DNA of 64,000 bases from CAWCUU01 sp963798855 (GTDB lineage: Bacteria > Gemmatimonadota > Gemmatimonadetes > Longimicrobiales > RSA9). The translations under genes were made by a program, and so were the position numbers. The notes below the pieces were generated by a model. It was given only the letters and a program-made list of their open reading frames with translations, ran no database searches and was not told where the DNA came from. Location: contig CAWCUU010000001.1 of NCBI GenBank assembly GCA_963798855.1, positions 1,612,001-1,676,000 on the forward strand, read 5' to 3'. The first letter of the stretch is position 1. Every line of letters starts with the position of its first letter. Below are positions 34,965-44,712 of the stretch, piece after piece.

Positions 34965-37236
34965 TCAGTGCTCCCCAAGCAGGCGGACCGCGGCTTCCAG
35001 CACCTCGTCGCGACCGGCCCGTATCCCGGCCAGCGTAGGCCGCACCTCCAGGTCGGGTTGGAGCCCGATCCGTTGCAGCTGGCCGCCGTCGGGCCAGCGC
35101 ACGGCCTGTCCCGTGAAGCCGACCGTCAGCCCGCCGGGCAGCGGCACTGTGGTGATCTCGCCGTCGGCGCCCGCGCTCGGGCTGCCGACGAAGCGCGTGC
35201 CGTTCGCCGCCCGCAGATACAGCCCCGTGTGCTCCGCCTGACTGACGGTGCGCTCGTCCATCAGCATTACCGTCTGGCCGCGGTAGCGCAGCTCCGGCGA
35301 GGCAGGCTGCAGCAACTGCAGGAAGGACTCGGTCGCGGCATCGGGTGCGTCGTGTCCGGGCATGGGGGTCTGCAGGAGGGCGACGGGACGTATGGCGTCG
35401 GCGAGCCGCGGGGCGATCGCCCATGCGGTGCCCCACGGATAGCCGCGCATGTCGAAGATGATGGCGCGGGTGGCCTTCATGCGCTCGAACATGGAATCGA
35501 CTCCCTCGAGTTTCAGCCGGTCGAGATCGACGTAGCCGATGTTCCCCGGCAACACCCGCGTGACATCGCCATCGCGCTCGTGATGGTAGAGCGTGGTGTA
35601 GTCCTCGTGCCTCCGCACGAGCTCGATCCGACTCTCCGTGGCATCCTGGTTTCGCAGCGTGAGACGGACCGTCGAGCCGGGCCCGCCGTTCATGAATGAC
35701 AGCGCCGCGCGGTCGAGCCTGCTTTGCGGAGTGGAAGAGGAGAGCAGCGAGCCGGCCTGCCGCAGTCGCTGCTGGGCCGGTTCGTCGTCCACCTCCACGA
35801 TGACCTGCCCCACCCGAACCCCCGCCGCAAGGGCGGCGGCGGTGTCCCACAGGGCCGTCACGACCGGGCTTCCCTCGATGACGCGGACGCGAATCGGCGG
35901 GTACCCGTCGCCGATCAGTGGCTCGTCCGACGGCGACTCGGCGACGTAGGCGTGCGAGTCGTCGATCATCGTCGCCATACGGGCCACCGCCAGTCGGTAT
36001 TGCCTGGCACTCGTCGCGCCCAGAAACGACGGTAGTACATTGACGAGCACCGAGTCCCAGCTCCGGTCGAGCAGGGCCTTGTAGGGATAGAAGTACTCGA
36101 TCGCGTTCCAGAGGCGGAAAGCCGCCAGCATCCGATAGCCGAGCGTTGGGAAATCCATGTCGGGATACGAGCTCTCCCCCACGACCGGCGTGGTGACCGG
36201 CAGCGTATCGCGAGCCACTCGGGAACGAGCGGGCGCGCGCGCCATTCTCGAGCGCCCTCCGCAGGGCGAGGTCGGCGGTATCGCCGGCCGCGTGCGCAAC
36301 GATCACATCGGGCCGGAGGTCGCCATTCGTGCCGTCCGGGAGGACCGGAACCGCGTCGCGGATCTGCACCGTCAAGCCCTCCCCCAGAGGCACATCGGCG
36401 ACGTTCTCGGGACGACGCCGGCGGGGGTTCCCATCGTAGACGATCCGGGCCGTTCCGCGGGCCTGCAACGGCACCGCGACCGGCAGCAGCGCCGCGTAGC
36501 CATCGACCAGGAAGACCACCGGGACGTTGCGGGCCCCATTCGCCGGCAGGATCGGCGGCCGACTGCGGATGAACCAGCCGGTGCGATACTGCCCGGAGGA
36601 GAACGGTGTCGGGCTCTCGTAGCCGTAGTAGACTCTCCTGCGCTCCCCGGCTGGCCACAGCGTATCGGTGGTCAGCAGGCGCTCAACGCCCTCGAAGGCG
36701 CCCAGGAGCAGAGCCCGTCCATAGGCGTCGGCGGGCCGGGTCGAGCGAAGGTCGACGACGACGGAGCCAGCCTCCCGCACCGCTGTGGGCAGCCTACGCA
36801 GGCGCTCCTGCGCCGGCGGCTGCGTCAGCGCGTAGTAATCGCCCGCACCGATGAGCAGCACGCCGTCCGGCATGCGCCGGATCGAGAACTCGCGGGTCGC
36901 CTTCGTCGACGCCGCCGCGAACGCTTCCAGGCTATCCACGACTCGAGTCGCCGGGTCGCCGATCCCCTCCAGCATCGCGCTCACTGCGGCCGCGTACTCC
37001 TCCCGCGTCGAGGCCCGCGAGACCGCCGGGATCGCTCGCGCGAGCGCCACATCCCAGCGCTCCTGTTGCGAGGCGAGGTCGGGATGGAAGTACTTCGCGT
37101 AGCCCCAGACGCGGGCGAGGGCGGCCAGGCGCCGGATCTCCGTCGCGTCCGCTCTTCTGCCGACACCGCCGACCGCCGACCGGTTGGGAAGAGATACCAG
37201 CGCGATGAGCAGGAGTCGGCCGATCGTCGTCTTCAT
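34965..37236 (-). pseudogene. S41-type protease (C-terminal processing peptidase-like), one frameshift
   Basis: A secreted protein of about 755 residues. ATG 37236 opens a signal peptide (MKTTIGRLLLIALVSLPNRS), then RRLAALARVWGYAKYFHPDL, which recurs as FRLWNAIEYFYPYKALLDRS in the second half, a typical S41-like helical motif. The PDZ-like part has AGVRVGQVIVEVDDEPAQQR. The protease core has GNIGYVDLDRLKLEGVDSMF, RAIIFDMRGYPWGTAWAIAP, and TVMLMDERTVSQAEH where the catalytic Ser is expected (here SQAEH, consistent with S41). The frame changes near 36240, joining the two parts. One base is probably extra. The substrate is unknown. Confidence 0.75.
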
Positions 37237-37847
37237 GGGCCGTCTCGGCTCGACGCCGTAGCGGCGAGAAGGGGGCCACCCGGGTCCACGGGACCTCCTG
37301 TGGAGTCGTTCTGTTCGCACCGCGATGTTAGGTCCGCGTTCGGACGGGCGCCATGGTCGGGGGCCGGGTCGAGGACGACAACCGAAGGCGCGCGGCCCGT
37401 GTCGAACGCAACGACGCCTCCCCGCGGCTCGGCAACGTGCGCCTCGGCACGCTCGACCAGCTCTCAGAGCCCGCCAATGCGCACCTCCATCCCCGACATC
37501 CGCCGAGCGATCCGCCACCTGCGCCGCCGCCGCGTCTTCAACGTTCAGCGACCTGCTGATATGGAAGGGCCTTCTGTCAAGGGTTCAGCTTCTGCAGCAT
37601 CGTATAGTCCCCGTTGCGGAGGTGGATCGCCCGAGGTGCGCTTCGACGATGAATCCTCCTGATATACGCCGGTTAGGCCGGGGCCCAGAGCGGCAAGAAT
37701 GCGGATTCGTCCGGAGCGGGCTCGATCTAGAGGCGCGGGTCTCACCGCTCGGAGAGCTGCGGCCGCATAGCAGGTTCGAGCATCTCCTGTCGTGCCTCGG
37801 GCGATCATCCTCCTCCCAGGTTCGTATGGCTCAAGGTCCTCGAGGCC
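37237..37847. other. Intergenic region upstream of the S41 gene
   Basis: No gene can be supported in these 610 bases; open frames are short and lack ribosome sites and family motifs. The right part borders the IS110-type remnant, whose end cannot be placed because this family lacks long terminal repeats. Confidence 0.5.
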
Positions 37848-38971
37848 TCAGGCAGCCTTCGACTCGTTGGTATGCGTCTTCGAGTCCACGTCCTGCATCA
37901 GTGCCCACACAAAGCCGGCCAGCTCGCGCGCCACCGCGGTCGCCGCGATCGGGCTGTTCTTTCGGAACACCAGTCGCGTGAACACCCTGTGAAGCCGGTG
38001 TTGCGCCTTCCAGCAGTGTGCGATCACCTGAGCCGCTTGCCCCTCCTGTCGCTTGCGCAGCAGAGTGCCCGAGCGCGGCGGCAAGCGGTAGCTCCAGGCC
38101 GCCTGGACCAGCACGTGCCGCACCCTGCTGTTGCCCGCCTTGGTGATGCTCCCCTGCCGGCGACTCGCTCCGCAGGAGTGCTCGCTCGGCAGCAGCGCCA
38201 GATAGGCCATAGCTGGCCCGGCCGCTCGAAGCGTCGAAAGTCGCCGATCTCGCTCACCAGCACCATGCCGCATGCGTGCTGATCCCCTTCAGGCACCGCA
38301 GCCGTCGACGGCCTCTCTGTAGGCCGGGCTCAACGCCAACTCCTCGATCCTGCGGTCCAGCTCATGCGACGGGTGAGCTAGTACCCAGCAGCGAGAAGTA
38401 CTAGTCGAAGACGACCCGGTCGGTGGCCTCCAGCAGCTCACCGCTGCGGAGCTGCTCAGCCAGCCCGAAGCTTGCCGGTCCAGTTCTTCCCCTCGCGGTA
38501 GACCAGCCCGCGGCGCGCCAGGAATTTCAGGAATGTAGTGGCGCGCCTTCAGGATCTCGCGCTGCATCGTTTCGCGGCACCGTACCAGGTCCCGCACCCG
38601 CTCCTCCGCCTCCGTCGGCACCCGAATGCTCACCAGCTCCCCCGCCCGGTACAGCCGGGCCAGCTCGGTGGCATCCTTGCGGTCGGCTTCCTCCGCTCCC
38701 CCGGTCGCTGCGGAATCAACGACGGCGCCACGATCTCGCAGCCGTGGCCCCAGCCCCGCAGCGCCCGCTCGAGCACGTAGCCGGCCCCGCTCGCCTCATA
38801 GCACGCGTATACCTCAGCCTCCCGACCCAGCCGGTCGAGAAATCGCTTCAGCTTCCGCTCCTCATTCGGCAGCCGCTTCACCACCGTCGGCTGGCTCGCC
38901 CCCTCCGGCAGCACCGCCATCATCACCGAGTCCTTGTGGACATCCATGCCAACGTAGATCTTCTTGCTCAT
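37848..38971 (-). mobile_element. IS110/IS1111-family transposase, frameshifted
   Basis: The transposase of an IS110-type insertion sequence. The N-terminal DEDD-type domain starts at ATG 38971 (KKIYVGMDVHKDSVMMAVLP, with the first catalytic Asp in GMDVHK). The middle has EERVRDLVRCRETMQREILK. The C-terminal IS116/IS110 domain has MAYLALLPSEHSCGASRRQG followed by SITKAGNSRVRHVLVQAAW. The coding sequence is split over three frames (changes near 38700, 38500 and 38280-38220), so no intact protein can be made as given. IS110 elements usually lack inverted repeats and I see none. Confidence 0.85.
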
Positions 38972-39083
38972 AGGGCCGGTCTCCTGTTCGCTGCGACCTT
39001 TCGCGTCGTATGTGCTCTGGCACCTCCGCACACCGGGGCGCTAACCCACGATACGCGGCAGGAGCCCGGCCCTTCGATACTTT

Positions 39084-40960
39084 CTAGATCTCGATCTGCA
39101 GCCCCAGCTCGACGACGCGGTTGGGCGGAATCCGGAAGTAGGCGGTGGCGGACTGCGCGTTGCGCGAAAGCAGCGAGAACAGGTGCTCGCGCCACTGGAC
39201 CATGGGCCATCCTCCCTTGCGGACGATGAGCTTCTCCCTGCCCAGGAAGAAGGACGTTTCCGCCATCCGCAGGCGCAGACCCTCGCGCTTCAGACGCTTC
39301 ATCGCGGCGGGGATGTCGGGATCCTCGGCGAAGCCGTACGACACGGTCAGTCGGTAGACTCCGTCTCCGAGCGGCTCGAGCTTCGCGCGCTCGGACTCGG
39401 CCGCCACCGGCACCTCGCGCGTGACCACGTTCAGGAAAACGACCCTCTCGTGCAACACCTTGTTGTGCTTGAGGTTGTGCAGCAGGGCGGGCGGCGTGCC
39501 GTCGCTCCGGCCGTACATGTACACAGCGCTGCCCGGCACGCGGAGCGGCGGATGGTCCCGCACGTTCGAGAGAAGATCGATCGGCAGGACCTGCCGAGTC
39601 AGCTGCTTCGCGAGCAGGGCGTGGCCCTTCTTCCAGGTGGTCATGACCGTGAACATCGTCCCCGCCACGAGCAGCGGGAACCAGCCGCCGTGCGGGATCT
39701 TGGGGCAGGTTCGCGCCCCAGAAGGCGAGGTCGACGACGAGCAACCCTCCCGCCAGGCCGACCAGCCGCCCGATACTCCACCCCCAACGCGATCGAGCCA
39801 CGACGGCGAACAGGATGGTCGTGAACACCATGTCCGTCGTCACGGCGACGCCGTATGCGTCGGCGAGGCGGGTCGGAAGCGCGGAAGCCCAGCACGAGCC
39901 CTACACAGGCCGCAAGCAACAGCCAGTTGACGAACGGGATATAGATCTGACCGATGCGCTGCTCGGACGTGTAGTCGATCCCGAGACGCGGGGAGAAATC
40001 CGAGCTGGACGGCCTGTCGCGTCAGGAGAAGGCGCCCGAGATGACGGCCTGCGAAGCGATCACCGTGGCCGCCGCGCCGAGCACGACCAGTGGGTAGAGC
40101 GCCCAGCCGGGCGCCATGAGGAAGAAAGGGTGCCGGAGCGCGGCGGGATCGTTGAGCACGAGCGCTCCCTGACCGAAGTAGTTCAGCACAAGAGCGGGAA
40201 GCACCAGACAAACCAGGTCAGGCGGATCGGCCGCGACCGAAGTGGCCCATGTCCGCGTACAGCGCCTCGCCACCGGTGACGACGAGGAACACGGAACCCA
40301 GCACGAAGAAGCCGGGCCAGCCGTTCTGCACGAAGAACGGACGCCGAAGCCGGGCCACGGCGCGCAGCAGCACCGACGGGCCCGCGGACGAGCTGGTGCA
40401 AGCCCAGCACCGCCAGCGCCAGAAACCAGACCAGCGTCATCGGGCCGAACGGCGCCCCACGCGGCGGTGCCGCGGCTCTGGAAGAGGAACAGCGGACGAG
40501 GATGGCCACCGTGATCGGGATCACGAACGGACTGGAAGACCGGCGTCGCCACCTCGAGACCCTCGATCGCGCTGAGCACCGAGATCGCGGGCGTGATCAT
40601 GCCGTCGCCGTAGAGGAGCGCCGCGCCGAACAGCCCCGTAGCACCAGGATCGATGCTCCGCCGCCAAATGCGCCCGTCGATGGCGAGACCAGCGCCATCA
40701 GCGCCAGGATGCCGCCCTCGCCCCGGTTGTCCGCACGCATCACGAACACGAGGTACTTGATCGAGATCACGAGGATCAGCGACCAGAAGATGAGCGACAG
40801 GACGCCCAGCACGTTCGCCGGCGTCGGCGCGATGCTAGGACTCGTGGAAGGACTCGCGGATCGCGTAGATCGGGCTCGTCCCGATGTCGCCATAGACGAC
40901 GCCGAGCGCGCCGAGGCAGGTCAGTGAGAAGGTCTCGCCGCCCGGAGGAGGCGTCCGTTC
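39084..40960 (-). pseudogene. kup: KUP-type potassium transporter, copy 1, multiply frameshifted
   Basis: A potassium uptake protein of about 630 residues spread over several frames. Pieces in order: [18 protein letters not shown] (near 40900), [119 protein letters not shown], and the intact C-terminal part 39084-39668 (MFTVMTTWKKGHALLAKQLT ... RIPPNRVVELGLQIEI). About six frame changes occur. All KUP segments are present and in order, so sequencing insertions are a likely cause. The exact start (about 40960) is uncertain. A second, shorter copy lies at 50149-51105. Confidence 0.8.
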
Positions 40961-41071
40961 CGCTCGGCTGATTCAGGGTCGGGTCCAGTTCTGGAAGGGT
41001 CGGCGCCGGCTGCGATCCCCGAATCTCGCTCGCTCACGGACCTGCGGCACGATGCTCGCCGCCGTCTTTTA

Positions 41072-41120
41072 TTGACTTCCGACAACAGGGGCGTCACTCT
41101 CCTGTCAGGTTCCGACAACA
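41072..41120 (+). promoter_or_regulatory. Candidate promoter/operator of the padR-permease operon
   Basis: TTGACT (41072-41077) is a possible -35. The 11-mer TTCCGACAACA occurs twice, at 41077-41087 and 41110-41120, 33 bases apart (about three helical turns), flanking the region where the -10 should lie. It is a likely binding site for the PadR protein encoded next. Confidence 0.5.
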
Positions 41121-41137
41121 ACCCCGGGGGAGCGACG

Positions 41138-41470
41138 GTGACCGAGCCTTCGTCCGACGTCCTGCGCGGCACGCTCGACCTCATGATCCTGAAGACGCTG
41201 GCCCTCCAGCCCATGCACGGCTGGGGCATCAGCCAGCGCATCCAGGAGCTCTCGAGGGAGGCGCTCCAGGTGGGGCAGGGCTCCCTCTATCCGGGGCTGC
41301 AACGGCTGGAGGAGAAGGGTTGGGTGGAGAGCACATGGGACACCACCGAGCAGAACCGGCGGGCGAAGTACTACCGGCTGACGACGGCCGGGCGACGGGC
41401 GCTGGGCGAGGAGACGGAGAGCTGGCGGCGCTACGTGCGGGCCGTGGAGCTCATCCTCGGAACCACCTGA
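41138..41470 (+). CDS. PadR family transcriptional regulator
   Basis: A 110-residue winged-helix repressor. GTG 41138 (GGGGGAG upstream) is the start, matching the family N-terminus VLRGTLDLMILKTLALQPMH. The recognition region VGQGSLYPGLQRLEEKGWVE and the wing AKYYRLTTAGRRALGEETES are typical. It precedes the permease gene by 22 bases. PadR genes paired with such permeases are very common in Acidobacteriota and Gemmatimonadota and probably control them. Confidence 0.9.
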   Translation: MTEPSSDVLRGTLDLMILKTLALQPMHGWGISQRIQELSREALQVGQGSLYPGLQRLEEKGWVESTWDTTEQNRRAKYYRLTTAGRRALGEETESWRRYVRAVELILGTT

Positions 41471-41492
41471 CGCGGGAGACGGGGAGGCCACC

Positions 41493-44216
41493 ATGGGATG
41501 GATGCGGGGACGGGTGCGGCAGCTGAGGGCGCTCTTCCGGAAGGCGCGGGTGGACCGTGAGCTCGACGCCGAGGTCCGCTTCCACGTGGACATGGAGACG
41601 GAGAAGAACCTCCGCCTCGGCATGGACGCGGCCGAGGCGCGCCGGCGCGCCCTCATCGCGTTCGGCGGCACCGAGCGCGTGAAGGAGGAGGTGCGCTCCG
41701 CCCGCTGGACCCGCTGGATCGAGGACCTGCTGGCCGACGCCCGCTACGCCCTTCGCTCCCTCGCCCGCCGCCCCGGCTTCGCGGCGGCGGCGGTGACCAC
41801 CCTGGCCCTGGGCATCGGCGGCACCACGGCCGTCTTCAGCGTGGTGGAGGGGGTGCTGCTGCGGCCGCTCCCCTACCGCGACCCGGAGCGCGTGGTGCGG
41901 GTCGACGCGGGAATGGGCGTCATGGGCGAGGTGCTGGCCCTGCGAACGCGGGTCCCGGCCTTCGCCGGGGTCGAGGCGTACGGCGCCTTCGGAGCGCTGA
42001 GCCTCACGGGATCGGGAGAGCCGGAGCGCCTCGTGAGCGCGGCCGTGACCCCCGGCCTCTTCCCCCTCCTTGGCGTCGGAGCCGCCCTGGGGCGGACGTT
42101 CCTCGCCAAAGAGGATGAGCCGGGCTCGGACGACGTCGTGATCCTGAGCCACGGGCTGTGGACGCGCCGCTTCGGCGACGACCCTGGCGTCGTGGGGAAG
42201 CGCATCGTCCTCGATGGCGTGAGCCGCGCCGTGGTGGGCGTCATGCCGGCCGGCTTCCACTTCCCGAACGAAGCCACCGAGGCGTGGATCCCCGTGGTCA
42301 CCGCGGGTCTCGATCGGGGCATCCTCTGGGGCGCGGGGGGCTACAGGAAGGTGGCCCGCCTCCGCCCCGACGCCACGCCGGAAGGCGCCGCCCTGGAGGT
42401 GGCCTCCCTGGAGCCCACGATGCGAGCGCTCCTCCCGTGGACGATGCCCGACGACTACTGGAAGGCCCCGTCGGTGGTCCCGCTGCGGGACGCGCTGGTC
42501 GGAGGGGTCCGCCCCACGCTCCTCATCCTGCTGGGTGCCGTGGGTCTCCTCCTCCTGGTGGCGTGCGCCAACGTGGCCAACCTCCTCCTCGCCCGGGCAA
42601 CGGCCCGCCGCGAGGAGGTGGCGGTGCGGGCCGCGCTGGGGGCCCGCCGGGCCCGCCTGGTCCGCCAGCTCCTCACCGAGAGCCTCGTGCTGGGGCTGGT
42701 CGGCGGCGGCGCGGGTCTGGCGCTGGCCGTCGCCGCCGTGGCGGCGCTCCGCCGCGCGTTCCCGCCGGAGCTGCCGCGCCTGGGGGAAGTTGCCATCGAC
42801 GGACGGGTCCTCGCCTTCGCCCTGGCCGCGTCGCTGGCCACGGGCCTCCTCTTCGGCCTCGTCCCCGCGCTGCGCGCCTCCCGGTCCGACGGGGGCACGT
42901 TCCTGGAGGGCACCCGGGCCGGCGGCGGCACCCGGGAGCGGCACCGGCTTTCCGGCGCGCTGGTGGCCGGCCAGATCGCGGTTTCCACCGTCCTGGTCAT
43001 CGCGGCCGGCCTGCTGGTCCGGAGCCTGGGGCGCCTCCTGGAGGTGGACCCCGGCTTCCGGGCCGCAGGCGTCGCGGTGGCGACCGTGGCGCCCCCCGCG
43101 TTCCGCTACCCCGAGCCGTCCGACCGCGTGCGCTTCTACGACGCGCTCCTCGAGCACCTCGCCGCCCTCCCCGGGGCGGCCACGGTGGCGGTTGGCAGCG
43201 GCGTGCCCTTCGGTGGCGATGCCTACGGCAGCGTGTTCCTCATCGAGGGGCGCCCCGATCCTTCCGCGACGGGCGACTGGCCCGAGGCCGACGCTCGGCT
43301 CACGGTGAGCCAGGGCTATTTCCGGGCCCTGGGCATTCCCGTGGTGGTCGGCCGCTCATTCACGGAGGCCGACCGGGAGGACGCCCCCGCCGTGGCGGTG
43401 GTGAGCGCCGCCCTGGCACGGCGCTACTGGCCCGACCAGGATCCCCTCGGCCAGCGGCTCAAGCTGGTTTTCGACCAGGACTGGCGGACAGTGGTGGGTG
43501 TGGTGGGCGACGTGAAGTGGAGCGACCTGTCCGGCCGGGACGGACCCGCCCTGTACGTGCCCCTGGCCCAGGGGCCCACCGGCGCCATGCGCGTCATCGT
43601 CCGCGCAGCGGGAGCGCCCGCAGCGGTCGCGGGCCGGCTCCGCGACGTGGTCACGTCGGTAGACCCGGACACGCCGGTGAGCGACGTGCGCACCGGCGAG
43701 CGGTTGCTGTCCGACGCCCTGGCCCAGCCCCGCTCCGCCACGGGACTCCTCGCGGTGTTCGCCGCCCTGGCCCTGGCCCTGGGCGCCGTGGGCACCTACG
43801 GCGTCACGGCCTACGCGGTGAGCCGCCGCATGCGGGAGTACGGCATCCGGCTGGCCCTGGGAGCGCCCCGGCGGCGCCTCCTGTGGCTGGTGCTCCGGCG
43901 GGGCGCCCTCCTTGCCGCCATCGGCGTCGGCCTGGGCCTGGCCGGAGCCCTGGCCGCCACCCGCCTCCTGTCGGGCGTGCTCTTCGGCGTGAGCCCCCTG
44001 GACCCCCTCACCTTCGCGGCCGTCCCGCTGCTCCTGGCCGCGGCCGTCCTCGTCGCGAGCTGGCTACCCGCCCGCCGAGCGCTCCGGGCGGACGCGGTCC
44101 GGGTGCTGCGTACTCGGAGTAGGGATCGCTCGGCGATCGCGCGACATCGTCGTCACCCTGCCCTTCCCGTGCTCGAACGAGGAGTACGAGGTGGCGGTGA
44201 GGCGCGTGCTCGGTGA
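41493..44216 (+). CDS. ABC transporter permease of the duplicated orphan permease (ADOP/MacB) type
   Basis: A 907-residue protein. The N-terminal cytosolic part has DRELDAEVRFHVDMETEKNL, followed by ADARYALRSLARRPGFAAAA, which marks ADOP-type permeases. Two MacB-PCD/FtsX units follow: periplasmic domain, then a helix block (LLILLGAVGLLLLVACANVA), second periplasmic domain, then LLAVFAALALALGAVGTYGV, and the C-terminal RMREYGIRLALGAPRRRLLW. ATG 41493 has GGGGAGG upstream. The last about 35 residues after RVLRT are unlike the family; a stop in another frame near 44119 suggests the natural end RVLRTE was lost by a two-base change. No ATPase lies nearby, as usual for these. Confidence 0.88.
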   Translation: MGWMRGRVRQLRALFRKARVDRELDAEVRFHVDMETEKNLRLGMDAAEARRRALIAFGGTERVKEEVRSARWTRWIEDLLADARYALRSLARRPGFAAAAVTTLALGIGGTTAVFSVVEGVLLRPLPYRDPERVVRVDAGMGVMGEVLALRTRVPAFAGVEAYGAFGALSLTGSGEPERLVSAAVTPGLFPLLGVGAALGRTFLAKEDEPGSDDVVILSHGLWTRRFGDDPGVVGKRIVLDGVSRAVVGVMPAGFHFPNEATEAWIPVVTAGLDRGILWGAGGYRKVARLRPDATPEGAALEVASLEPTMRALLPWTMPDDYWKAPSVVPLRDALVGGVRPTLLILLGAVGLLLLVACANVANLLLARATARREEVAVRAALGARRARLVRQLLTESLVLGLVGGGAGLALAVAAVAALRRAFPPELPRLGEVAIDGRVLAFALAASLATGLLFGLVPALRASRSDGGTFLEGTRAGGGTRERHRLSGALVAGQIAVSTVLVIAAGLLVRSLGRLLEVDPGFRAAGVAVATVAPPAFRYPEPSDRVRFYDALLEHLAALPGAATVAVGSGVPFGGDAYGSVFLIEGRPDPSATGDWPEADARLTVSQGYFRALGIPVVVGRSFTEADREDAPAVAVVSAALARRYWPDQDPLGQRLKLVFDQDWRTVVGVVGDVKWSDLSGRDGPALYVPLAQGPTGAMRVIVRAAGAPAAVAGRLRDVVTSVDPDTPVSDVRTGERLLSDALAQPRSATGLLAVFAALALALGAVGTYGVTAYAVSRRMREYGIRLALGAPRRRLLWLVLRRGALLAAIGVGLGLAGALAATRLLSGVLFGVSPLDPLTFAAVPLLLAAAVLVASWLPARRALRADAVRVLRTRSRDRSAIARHRRHPALPVLERGVRGGGEARAR

Positions 44217-44280
44217 GGCGGCCGAAGCGGGCGTGACCGCAACGGCGTTCGGTGACATCTTCCTCGAGGCGTTGTCGTGC
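44131..44280 (+). pseudogene. Fragment of a Dph6-like ATP-pyrophosphatase gene
   Basis: About 50 residues read DIVVTLPFPCSNEEYEVAVR and GEAAEAGVTATAFGDIFLEA. This matches the internal 'PLPxPCSNExYE ... GVTHVAFGDLFLE' segment of Dph6/ATPase of the PP-loop family. Nothing before or after belongs to the gene. It starts right after the permease gene and stops four bases before the tRNA-Ser 3' end, so it is the remnant left by a recombination event. Confidence 0.7.
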
Positions 44281-44285
44281 AAGGC

Positions 44286-44368
44286 GGAGGGCCGGGGATT
44301 CGAACCCCGATGGGCTTGCGCCCGGCGGTTTTCAAGACCGCTGCCTTACCAGTTAGGTCTAGCCCTCC
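44286..44368 (-). tRNA. tRNA-Ser (anticodon UGA)
   Basis: Minus-strand cloverleaf of 83 nt: acceptor GGAGGGC/GCCCTCC, anticodon stem-loop GCGGTCTTGAAAACCGC with loop CTTGAAA (anticodon TGA), a long variable arm GGGCGCAAGCCC as expected for Ser, and T-arm CGGGGTTCGAATCCCCG. CCA is not encoded. The 3' end borders a truncated gene, a typical integration position. Confidence 0.92.
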
Positions 44369-44393
44369 GTGGCGTGGCGTCGGCTCTTTTCTT

Positions 44394-44426
44394 GTCCCGT
44401 TCTCTGACCGGGACATAACGGGACAG
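44394..44426. repeat. Inverted repeat upstream of tRNA-Ser
   Basis: TGTCCCGTT (44394-44402) and AACGGGACA (44418-44426) form a perfect 9-bp inverted repeat with a 15-base spacer that itself contains GGGACA. It lies 26 bases 5' of the tRNA and could be a recombinase or regulator site. Confidence 0.5.
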
Positions 44427-44712
44427 AAACAACCGCTTATGCTTGCAAGCCACGCTCGAAACTACCCCGAAGATACTGCTTCGGCTGTCCCGCCGCGAAG
44501 GGATCGGTAATCTCGTTATCCGCGCTTTCTGGGCACGGGAGCCGAGGCTTGGACAACGACGTGAATCCGGCCGCGCCATGGGCGGTGGCGGTGGCGCTGG
44601 GCCGGCGATTGGGACTGCACGTGGTCATGCTGGCAGGCGACCTTTGCGCGTTGCGTCGGGTGCTGGCATTGCTCTCCTGGCCCGCGTACCACACCGGCCT
44701 GGTCGCGGGATA
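44427..44712. other. Region left of the IS256-type element
   Basis: A plus-strand frame from GTG 44559 (NPAAPWAVAVALGRRLGLHV, VMLAGDLCALRRVLALLSWP) ends just at the insertion site. It has no recognisable family or ribosome site. The last eight bases (44705-44712) are the left target-site copy. Confidence 0.4.

Noticed and set aside
37237..37847. Short plus-strand frame IRRAIRHLRRRRVFN near 37490 as a permease start
   Set aside because: No continuation with helices or family motifs follows.
41493..43157. 568-residue minus-strand frame
   Set aside because: Antisense of the ADOP permease; Gly/Arg/Glu-rich composition without domains.
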